NCBI GenBank assembly: GCA_021851885.1
Contig: JAJZBS010000015.1
Location: 1 to 38,819, forward strand
Source of the DNA: Actinomycetes bacterium
GTDB taxonomy: Bacteria > Actinomycetota > Acidimicrobiia > Acidimicrobiales > JAMCQF01
Length of the DNA stretch: 38,819 nt
Direction: 5' to 3'
The translations under genes and the position numbers were made by a program. Below are positions 23,726 through 31,700 of the stretch, one piece after another. How positions within the stretch are numbered: the stretch's first letter is position 1; the number at the start of each line of letters is the position of its first letter. The notes beneath the pieces were generated by a model that ran no database searches, was not told the origin of the DNA, and was given only the letters and a program-made list of their open reading frames with translations.

Positions 23726-24181
23726 ATGCCGACCTATGAGAACCCTGCGGCCGACGCCGGCGAGGCCGCCGAAGCACTCCGCGGCCTGGCGCACGCCAGC
23801 CGGAACATCACCAACCCGAGCGAGACCTACCGGGTGCTCGGGTCGCTCTCGACCGCCCTGGCCTCCCTTCAGCAGTCGCTCGATCAGCTCGCCGACTGGA
23901 ACGACCGCAACGCCGGGCGTGCCGCGACCGACGACGGCGGCCACCGTGCCGGTAGGCACGAAGCGGTATCGACCGGCGTATCCCTACGCGACGCCGCCGA
24001 CCGGGTGCGGCAAGCGCATCGGTCGCTGAACGAGGCGTTCAGTCACAACGGCCGGATCGCCTGGCAGCCCAGCAGCGACCTCACCCGCCGGCCACGCGGC
24101 GGGCCCGGGCGCCTGGCGCCGCCGTCAGCATTCGCCGCGGACACCGCCTCGCGGGAGGGGCCGAACCCGCTCGGCCGCTGA
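23726..24181 (+). CDS. Hypothetical helical protein between the two VirB4 halves
   Basis: The protein has 151 residues from ATG 23,726 (GGAG at 23,714-23,717). No family was recognised. Residues ~10-55 and 85-105 are helical, with heptad-like spacing (AEALRGLAHASRNITNPSETYRVLGSLSTALASLQQSLDQLADW), while the C-terminal third is Arg/Pro/Gly-rich and probably disordered. Similar small helical proteins stand at this place in other actinobacterial elements, from memory. Being placed between the SCO6880-like gene and the ATPase gene suggests a part in assembling the channel. A leader element stands before and after it. Confidence 0.6.
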   Translation: MPTYENPAADAGEAAEALRGLAHASRNITNPSETYRVLGSLSTALASLQQSLDQLADWNDRNAGRAATDDGGHRAGRHEAVSTGVSLRDAADRVRQAHRSLNEAFSHNGRIAWQPSSDLTRRPRGGPGRLAPPSAFAADTASREGPNPLGR

Positions 24182-24196
24182 GGCGGCGGTCAGCTC

Positions 24197-24228
24197 GGCG
24201 CACCTGACCGGCAGACACCTGTTCTGCC
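24197..24228 (+). promoter_or_regulatory. GGCGCACCTGACCGGC leader element with hairpin, copy before VirB4 ATPase
   Basis: The consensus lies at 24,197-24,212, directly continued by GGCAGA (24,210-24,215) pairing with TCTGCC (24,223-24,228) around CACCTGT. The Shine-Dalgarno AAGGGAG follows, before the ATG at 24,249. Confidence 0.7.
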
Positions 24229-24248
24229 GTGAAGGGAGCCGGCCGCTG

Positions 24249-25742
24249 ATGAGCCCTCAGCGTGACAAGAAGCTGTACTCGACCGTGCTGGTCGGCCGCG
24301 CCGGGCAGCGCCGCCGCGACCGCCGGGCCGCTCGCCGGGCCGCCGCCCACGCCTACGCGGCCGATGCCGCCGAGCGCAAAGCGGTTGCGCGGGCTCAGTT
24401 GGAGGCGGAGCGGGCGGAGCGGGCGGCGGCGACGTACCTGCCTCGCAGTGGGGAGCCGGGACCCGCGGCGTTGCGGGCGTGGCGACAGTTCCGGCTCCCC
24501 GCCCACCAAGACACCTCCGCCACCCTCGCCGGCGCCTACCCGTTCTTGGCCGAGGGCGGCCTGGGCGGCGAGGGCGTGTTCGTCGGCCAAGCCCTCTACA
24601 GCGGTGGGTCGTTCGTCTACGACCCCTGGGTTCTCTACCAGCGAGGCGTCATCACCGCCCCCAACGTCGTGCTCGCCGGGATCGTCGGCGCCGGCAAGTC
24701 CGCGCTCGCCAAGGCGCTCTACACCCGCTCCATCGCCTTCGGCCGCCGCGTGTACGTGCCGGGCGACCCCAAGGGCGAGCACACTTCTGTCGCGAAGACG
24801 GTTGGTGGGCAGGCGATCGTGCTCGGCCACGGCCTCCCGAACCGCCTCAACCCGCTCGACGCCGGCCGCCGCCCCTCGGGCGTCTCCGACGTGGAGTGGG
24901 CCGGGATGGTCACCGCCCGCCGCCGGGACCTGATCGGCGCGCTCACCGAAACGGTGCTCGGCCGGCCGTTGTCGCCGGTCGAGCACACCGCCGTTGACAT
25001 CGCCTTGAACGCCGCGGTCGCCAGTTCGCAGACGCCGATCCTGCCGATGGTCGTCGAGCGCATCCTCAACCCTGACGCGGGCAGCGACGCCCGACTCGCG
25101 GAGGACGGCCGGGTCGTCGGCCACGCGCTGCGCCGCCTGGTCGCCGGCGACCTGGCGGGCATCTTCGATGGCCCCTCGACGGTGGCGTTCGACCCGGACC
25201 TGCCGATGGTCTCCCTGGACTTGTCGCGGGTGGCGGAGAACAACGCCTTGATCTCGGTGCTGATGACGTGCGCGTCGGCGTGGATGGAGTCTGCGTTGTT
25301 GGACCCGCAGGGCGGGCAGCGGTGGGTGGTCTATGACGAGGCGTGGCAGCTCATGCAACACCCCGCGCTGCTGCGGCGGATGGACGCGCACTGGCGGCTG
25401 GCCCGCCACCTGGGGATCGCGAACATGCTGATCTTCCACAAGCTGTCCGACCTCGACAACGTGGGCGACCAGGGCACCGCCGCCCACGCCCTCGCGTCCT
25501 CGCTGCTGGCGAACGCGGAGACCAGGATCATCTACCGCCAGGAGTCCGACCAGCTCGGCACCACCGCCGCGATGCTCAACCTGACCGGCACCGAGCAGAA
25601 GATGCTCCCCCAGCTCGGCACCGGTCAAGGGCTCTGGCGGATCAAAGACCGCAGCTTCGTCGTGCAGCACCAGCTCCACCCGGCCGAGCTGACGATCTTC
25701 GACACCACGGCCAGGATGCGCGACTCGACCGGGCAACGGTGA
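24249..25742 (+). CDS. VirB4-like conjugation ATPase (C-terminal ATPase half as separate protein)
   Basis: The protein has 497 residues. The first ~65 residues are basic and helical (RRRDRRAARRAAAHAYA). Walker A GIVGAGKSA is at 144-152, VPGDPKGEHT near 170 is the usual strand after it, and Walker B RWVVYDEAWQL lies at 358-368, followed by an LGIANMLIFHKLSDL motif. It is shorter than fused VirB4 proteins (~800 residues) because the N-terminal domain is in the SCO6880-type gene. It powers substrate transfer and pilus assembly at the inner face of the membrane. ATG 24,249 has AAGGGAG upstream. Confidence 0.88.
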   Translation: MSPQRDKKLYSTVLVGRAGQRRRDRRAARRAAAHAYAADAAERKAVARAQLEAERAERAAATYLPRSGEPGPAALRAWRQFRLPAHQDTSATLAGAYPFLAEGGLGGEGVFVGQALYSGGSFVYDPWVLYQRGVITAPNVVLAGIVGAGKSALAKALYTRSIAFGRRVYVPGDPKGEHTSVAKTVGGQAIVLGHGLPNRLNPLDAGRRPSGVSDVEWAGMVTARRRDLIGALTETVLGRPLSPVEHTAVDIALNAAVASSQTPILPMVVERILNPDAGSDARLAEDGRVVGHALRRLVAGDLAGIFDGPSTVAFDPDLPMVSLDLSRVAENNALISVLMTCASAWMESALLDPQGGQRWVVYDEAWQLMQHPALLRRMDAHWRLARHLGIANMLIFHKLSDLDNVGDQGTAAHALASSLLANAETRIIYRQESDQLGTTAAMLNLTGTEQKMLPQLGTGQGLWRIKDRSFVVQHQLHPAELTIFDTTARMRDSTGQR

Positions 25743-25804
25743 GGATCGGCGGCCCGGTCGCGTGTCCTGCGGCCTGGCTGCGCACGTACTGGCAGATGGA
25801 CGGT

Positions 25805-25827
25805 CCCACGCACCTACCGGGCGTGGG
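25805..25827 (+). promoter_or_regulatory. Variant leader element (CGCACCTACCGGGC) inside a 7-bp hairpin
   Basis: CCCACGC (25,805-25,811) pairs with GCGTGGG (25,821-25,827); the loop is ACCTACCGG. The core differs from consensus by loss of the G after ACCT. Another partial copy, GTGCACCTGACAC, is at 25,881-25,893. Both lie before the proposed start at 25,916. Confidence 0.5.
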
Positions 25828-25915
25828 ACGAGCAGAACAACCGGGTGGCAGTGACGGCACGCTGACGCGCGCCCGCCACGGTGCACCTGACACTCATCTC
25901 GATCGGTCCGCGGCC

Positions 25916-26431
25916 GTGGCGGTTCCGGTGGTGCTGCCGCAGGCGGTCGTCACCGTCGATGACAGCGGCCACGCCCGGATCGCGGTCGAGAACATCGACT
26001 GCCAAGCGATCGACTGCCCAGACAGGCCGATCGGCCGCGGCGAGATGGGCGTGGTGCTGGCGGGCATCGCCGAGCAGATCGGCGGGCCGGTCCGGGTCGA
26101 GGTTCGCGAGCCCGACGGGTCGCGCTACGCCGACATCCTCCAGCCCCGCACCCCAGCTCCTGACCCCGACAGCGAGCACGAGAGGGATGAGCCGGATGAG
26201 GCGCCGCTGTTGTGGGGGGAGGGGTTCTTGCCGGATGAGACGGTGCTTGTCGCCGTCGTCGTGGCGACCGTGCAGGCCCAGCCGGACGGCTCGGCCTCGC
26301 TGGCCGCCCTGCCTGGCCCGGTGCGATCCGGCGGTGAGGTGATCTTGTTCGGCGGCGCATCCGGGCGCGTCGTCCAAAGACAGCTCCCCACAGTCCCGGT
26401 AGCTCGCAAGTGTCGGTGGTGGCGTCGATGA
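25916..26431 (+). CDS. Hypothetical protein upstream of the coupling protein
   Basis: The protein has 171 residues from GTG 25,916, the most likely start since the leader elements lie before it; the frame is open from GTG 25,739. It begins VAVPVVLPQAVVTVDDSGHARIAVE, then VVLAGIAEQIGGPVRVEVREPDGSRYADIL, which resembles a compact alpha-beta domain. An acidic stretch (DPDSEHERDEPDEAPLLWGEG) and a second beta-rich part (ETVLVAVVVATVQAQPDGSASLAALPGP) follow. Proteins of this kind lie next to coupling-protein genes in actinobacterial elements, from memory. Its stop overlaps the coupling protein start as ATGA, so it may be a partner of that protein. Confidence 0.6.
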   Translation: MAVPVVLPQAVVTVDDSGHARIAVENIDCQAIDCPDRPIGRGEMGVVLAGIAEQIGGPVRVEVREPDGSRYADILQPRTPAPDPDSEHERDEPDEAPLLWGEGFLPDETVLVAVVVATVQAQPDGSASLAALPGPVRSGGEVILFGGASGRVVQRQLPTVPVARKCRWWRR

Positions 26432-28191
26432 GCCGCCAGACGGCCCGGTCGGGCAACGACACCGCCATCAACCTCGGGCTCGGCCTGATCGCCGCGCTCG
26501 GCGTGCTCGCCGGGCTGCTGCGCGCCGCGGGCACGATCGCCGCCTGGATCACCGGCGTCAGGCGGCCGGCCGGGAGCATCGGCGCCGGGCTGGCGGTGCT
26601 CGCCCAGCCGACCCGGCCCGCGGTGGCGTTGCGGGCGCCGGGGCTGAGCCCGTTCGCCTACTGGGCCGTCGTCACCGTCTTGCTGATCGTGGCCGGGCTG
26701 GTCGCCTGGCTGGCGGCGCAACTGGTCCGCTCGCAGGACTCCGGCGACGACCCGCGCAGGCGGGCCGGGCTCGCGACCACCGCACAGGTGCGCAAGGTGG
26801 CCTCTGGGCGGGCGCTGCGGCGCCGGGGCGTCACGCTGCGCCCCTCGCTGCACAGGCCGTCCCCGGCCGAGGTCGGGTACCTGCTTGGTCGTGCGAAGGG
26901 CAAGCAGGTTTGGGCCAGCGTGGAGGACTCGATGCTGCTGATCGGCCCGCCCCGCTCCGGCAAGGGCCTCCATGTCGTCATCAACGCGATCCTCGACGCT
27001 CCCGGTGCGGTGGTGACGACCTCGACCCGCCCCGACAACCTCACCGTCACTCTCACTGCCCGGCAGAAGGTCGGGCCGGTCGCCGTGTTCGACCCCCAGC
27101 ACTTGGCGCCCGGCCTCCCCGCCGGGTTGCGGTGGTCGCCGGTCCGTGGCTGTGAGGACCCGTTGACGGCGATGATCCGCGCCGCCGGCCTCGCCGCCGG
27201 CACCGGATTGGGCGGTGGCGGTGTGGAGGGTGGCGGGTTCTGGGAGGGCAAGACCGCCGCCGCCATCCAAGCCCTGCTGCACGCCGCCGCGCTGGACGGC
27301 CGCGACGCCCGCACGTTGTACCAGTGGGCGCTCAACCCAACCGCGGCGGCGGATGCTGTTCACGTCCTTCAGTCCGACAGTCGGGCGGCGGAGGGGTGGG
27401 CGGACTCGCTCGGGTCGATGATCGACTCCGACCCCCGCACCCGCGACTCGATCTGGCAAGGCGTCGGCCTGGCCTTCAACGCGCTCGCTGACCCCCGCGT
27501 CCTCGACGCCGTAACACCGAGAGACGGCGATGGCTTCAACCCCGACACCTTCCTGACCGAGCACGGCACCCTCTACCTGCTCGCCACCGGCGCCGGGGCC
27601 GGCGCTTCTGCCGCGTTGGTGTCGGCGTTCATCGAGGACTTGACCGAGACCGCCCGCCGCCACGCGGCGCGCTCACCCGGCGCCCGCCTCGACCCGCCGC
27701 TGCTCATGGCGCTGGATGAGATCGCCGGCCTCGCGCCGCTGCCGTCCCTGCCGACGTTGATGTCGGACGGCGGCGGGACCGGGATCACGACGCTGACGGT
27801 GTTGCAGTCGATGGCGCAGGCCCGGCAGAAGTGGGGCGAGAACCAGGCCGCCGCGATCTCCGACACCGCGATCGTCAAGATCATCCTCGGCGGCGAGTCC
27901 AACAGCCGCGACCTCCAAGACCTCTCCACCCTCATCGGCGAGCGCGACGAGACCACCGACTCGACCACCACCGACGCCACCGGCGGCCGGTCACATCAGC
28001 GCTCGATCCGCCGCGTGCCGATCCTGCCCCCGGACGCGCTCCGAACCATGCCGTTCGGGCTCGGAACGATCCTCCTGCGCGCCGCCCCACCGATCATCAC
28101 CGACCTGCGTCCCTGGACGGGCCGCACAGACGCCGACCAGCTCACCGCCGACCGCCGCCTGATCGAGCAGGCGTTGCGCTCCGCCGCCTGA
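26428..28191 (+). CDS. VirD4/TraG-type coupling protein (T4CP)
   Basis: The protein has 587 residues from ATG 26,428 (a GTG at 26,410 is also in frame, but the ATGA overlap favours the former). Hydrophobic N-terminal segments lie at about 15-41 and 76-99. Walker A GPPRSGKG is at 173-180, Walker B LLMALDEIAGL at 425-435, and AQARQKWGENQAAAI with its IILGGESNS motif follows. It links the relaxase-DNA complex to the channel and pumps DNA. Its C-terminal tail is short. A 98-bp gap holding a structured leader precedes ssb. Confidence 0.9.
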   Translation: MSRQTARSGNDTAINLGLGLIAALGVLAGLLRAAGTIAAWITGVRRPAGSIGAGLAVLAQPTRPAVALRAPGLSPFAYWAVVTVLLIVAGLVAWLAAQLVRSQDSGDDPRRRAGLATTAQVRKVASGRALRRRGVTLRPSLHRPSPAEVGYLLGRAKGKQVWASVEDSMLLIGPPRSGKGLHVVINAILDAPGAVVTTSTRPDNLTVTLTARQKVGPVAVFDPQHLAPGLPAGLRWSPVRGCEDPLTAMIRAAGLAAGTGLGGGGVEGGGFWEGKTAAAIQALLHAAALDGRDARTLYQWALNPTAAADAVHVLQSDSRAAEGWADSLGSMIDSDPRTRDSIWQGVGLAFNALADPRVLDAVTPRDGDGFNPDTFLTEHGTLYLLATGAGAGASAALVSAFIEDLTETARRHAARSPGARLDPPLLMALDEIAGLAPLPSLPTLMSDGGGTGITTLTVLQSMAQARQKWGENQAAAISDTAIVKIILGGESNSRDLQDLSTLIGERDETTDSTTTDATGGRSHQRSIRRVPILPPDALRTMPFGLGTILLRAAPPIITDLRPWTGRTDADQLTADRRLIEQALRSAA

Positions 28192-28225
28192 GCTAGTGGG
28201 CACCGAGCGGGCGGTGGGGAGTGAC

Positions 28226-28260
28226 TGCGCACCTCTCAGGTGGAGCACCGCCCGGTGCTC
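28226..28260 (+). promoter_or_regulatory. Leader element and double hairpin before ssb
   Basis: TGCGCACCT begins at 28,226. CACCT/AGGTG (28,230-28,234 and 28,238-28,242) form one stem and GAGCACC/GGTGCTC (28,243-28,249 and 28,254-28,260) a second. The sequence CCGGTGCTCG also occurs at 34,546-34,555 with a matching stem. Confidence 0.68.
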
Positions 28261-28289
28261 GCTTATGACCCGAGCCTGGGAGGTACATC

Positions 28290-28760
28290 GTGGCGATCAG
28301 GACTTCACCGTCGATCAACGGGTTCATCGCCAGCGACCCGCGACTGACGTTCAACGACGGCGGCGAGGCACGCTTCTACGCCCGCATCGGCATCCAGCAC
28401 TACCGCCGCGAGGAAAGTGGCAGCTTCACCGAGCTGGAGCCGACGTTCCACGATCTCGTGCAGTTCGGCAAGGGCGCCGAACTGTCCGCCGAGCGGTTCC
28501 GCAAAGGCGACAACTTCCTCGCCCAAGGCTACGTCCGCGACTACACCCGCGTCGTCGACGGGCAGGAGCGCACCGACGAGCAGTTCGTCGCCAAGCGCCT
28601 GAGCCACGACCCGAACCTCACCACCTACACCGTCGATCGCCGCCCCCGCGCCGAACGCGAGGCTCCCGCGGCCGACCGCGGCCCTGCCAGCCGCAACAGC
28701 GCCCGTCCGGCCGCCGAGCAGTCGGCGGTCGGCGCTGAGTCGAATGGGCTGGGCTACTGA
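28290..28760 (+). CDS. ssb: Single-stranded DNA-binding protein
   Basis: The protein has 156 residues from GTG 28,290 with GGGAGG upstream. The OB-fold part (about 1-110) reads RTSPSINGFIASDPRLTF, EARFYARIGIQHYR and FRKGDNFLAQGYVRDY, as in divergent plasmid-type SSBs. The acidic DDxPF-like C-terminal tip of chromosomal SSB is missing; the tail ends SNGLGY after an Ala/Arg/Glu-rich linker. Such element-borne SSBs coat transferred single strands. A long structured leader precedes it and may allow control by SSB itself, which is speculation. The methylase-helicase gene begins 33 bp on. Confidence 0.83.
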   Translation: MAIRTSPSINGFIASDPRLTFNDGGEARFYARIGIQHYRREESGSFTELEPTFHDLVQFGKGAELSAERFRKGDNFLAQGYVRDYTRVVDGQERTDEQFVAKRLSHDPNLTTYTVDRRPRAEREAPAADRGPASRNSARPAAEQSAVGAESNGLGY

Positions 28761-28793
28761 CCACGGCGGTTACGCGAATCGGAGGCGTGGATC

Positions 28794-31700
28794 GTGGCCC
28801 GCGAGGCACCCGGCCAGTTGGAGCTGGACCTGTGGGGCATGAGCCCTGCCGAGGCGGACGAGCAGCTCACCGCCGACCGGGCCGCAGAACCAGCCGGCAG
28901 CGATCAACCAGTGAGCCAGGAGGACCGTGATGAACCGCTACGGGAGGACCGCCCGGCAGCATTGGGAGAGACACGCGCCGAGCCTGGTGGCGGGCCTGCC
29001 GGACCCGACCCGGTTCTTCAGCGACCTGGGAGCCGAGGTGGAGGCCCAGGTGAACGACCTGGCGGCGAGGATCGCGTCGCTGCGCCAACCCTGTTCGACA
29101 GAGCCATACTTGGAGAAGGTCGCCCGGTTTCAGACGGCCAGGAGAACAGCGGAGGAGGTCGTGATGGCAGAGCTGGTGTGGATCAAGGACCCGGAGCTGC
29201 CGCTGCCCGAGGCTCGCGAGGAGTGGGAGCAGACCCGCCCGGCCGACGAGAACCTGATCGCCTGGGCGGAGCGCATCCAGGACTACCCGGCCTCGATGCC
29301 CGCGACCGAGGAGCTGGAGGAGATGGCGCAGACCTGGGCGCTGTCGGTGGAGTTCCTGGAGGAGTTGGTGGCGACCGAGCCGCCGCGGGACTACATGCTC
29401 GCCAACCAGCCGGCCTTGGCGGAGGCGGCGAACATCCGCTTCTGGCGCGAGCTGCGCCGCGTGAACAACAGCTAGAGCCGGCGGGCCGGTTCGTCCCGGC
29501 CACCCCAGACGATCTCGCCCCTTCCGGGGCGAAGGCCCGGTTCCAGGCAAACGTGGCGGCGATCCGCCTCGCCCGCACCCTTAGCGAGCAGGCCCACCCA
29601 GCAAGCTCGGATGAGCAGCGGGTGCTGGCCCGCTGGTCGAGCTGGGGTGCGATCCCCGACGTGTTCGACCAGGCCAAGGACAACTGGGCCGACGAGCGGG
29701 CCGAGCTGCGCAGCCTGCTGTCGGACTCCGAGTGGGACGCGGCGGCGCGCACGACGATCAACGCCCACTACACCGATCCGCTAATCGCCCGCCAGATGTG
29801 GCGGGCGCTTCGCGATCTCGGCTTCACCGGCGGAACGGTGCTGGAGCCGGGCTCTGGGGTCGGGACGTTCATCGGCCTCGCCCCCGGAACCGCACAGATG
29901 ACGGGTGTTGAGCTTGACCCGATCACCGCCGCGATCTCCGCGGCCCTGTACCCGCACGCCACCATTCGGGCCGAGTCGTTTGCGGACACCCGGCTGGCGG
30001 AGGGGAGCTTCGACGCGGCGATCGGGAACGTGCCGTTCGGGAACGTGACCCTGCACGACCCGGTGCACAACCCGGCCCGGCAGTCGATGCACAACCACTT
30101 CATTCTCAAGTCGCTGGCGTTGACGCGGCCGGGTGGGATGGTGGCGGTGCTGACGTCGCATTTCACGATGGATGCCCAGAACCCTGGCGCCCGCCGGGAG
30201 ATGAGCGACCTCGCCGATCTCGTCGGCGCTGTCCGCTTGCCGACCGGGGCACACCGTCGAACCGCGGGCAGCGACGTCGTGACCGACCTGTTGCTCTTCC
30301 GCCGCCGCGAGCCCGAGCGGTCACCGGCGGACACCTCGTGGGAAACCGTCGTGCCGACCACGATCGACGGCACGCCGATGAAGATCAACAGCTACTTCGA
30401 CAACCGCCCCGACAACATGCTCGGCCAGGTCGGCACCAGCCGCGGGATGCACGGCGCCGACACGCTCACCATCACCGGCGACCTCGGCCGCCTCGAGGAC
30501 GACCTCGCCGACATCCTCGACCAGATCACCACCGCCGCTCGACAAGAGGGCCTGGTGATGAGCGACCGGTCACCCGAGCAGGAGGCACGCCGGGCTGCGG
30601 CGGTGCCCGCCGCAGCCGAGCTGTGGGACGGCACGATCGTCGCCGGCCACGGCGGCTTCTCGACAGTCGCCGGCGGCGAACTGCAACCGCTGAACGTGCC
30701 GAGATCGGTCGCCGTCGAGCTGCGTGCCCTGCTCGGCCTCCGGGACGGCGCCAGCCGCCTGTTGACGTTGGAGGCGGCCACGGTGGACGACAGCGAGGAG
30801 GTCACCGACGCTCGCAGCGCACTCAGGCACGACTACGAGCGCTACGTCAGCCGGTACGGGCCGATCAACCGCTACACGCTGCGGGCGACCGGCCGGATCA
30901 ACGAGACCGGTGACCCCACGTTCGCCCGGATCGTGCCGAGCGCGGTCCGGCTGCTGCGCTCCGACCCGTTCGGGCCGCTGGTGCTGGCATTGGAGCGCTT
31001 CGACGACCAAGACCAGACCGCCCTGCCCGCCGCGATCCTGCACCGCCGGGTCGTCGCCCCCCGCGCCGAGGTCCGGGGGGTGGAGACCCCGGTCGACGCG
31101 GTCGCGGTCAGCCTGGACCGCACCGGCGAAATCGACCTGGCATTGATCGCCGACTTGCTCGGAATGCCCGAGCCCGAAGCCCGCCAAGCCCTGGCGGGAA
31201 TGGTGTTCACCGACCCCGACACTGCCGAGCTGGTCCACGCCCCCGCCTACCTGTCCGGCGACGTCCGGGCCAAGCTCAACGCCGCCCGCGCCCGCGCCGC
31301 CGCCGACCCGAGCTTCCAAGCGAACGTCGACGCGTTGGCCGAGGTACTGCCACCCGACCTCGGGGTCGAGGACATCACCGCCCGCCTCGGGGCCGTGTGG
31401 ATCAGCGAGGGCACCCACCAGCAGTTCTTGCGGGAGCTGCTGCGCTCCGAGGACGTGGCGGTCGAGAACCCGCTGCCGGGCATGTGGGAGGTCCGCGGCG
31501 GCCGGCAAGGCATCCTCGCCACCAGCGAGTGGGGCACCGCCCGCCGCCCGGCCCCCGACATCGCCCAGGCGCTCATGGAGCAGCGCACGCTGCTGGTCTA
31601 CGACGAGCACGAGGACGCCGACGGCAAGGCCCGCCGCGTCCTCAACCCGATGGAGACGACCGCCGCGCAGGAGAAGGCCGACGCCCTCCAAGAACGCTTC

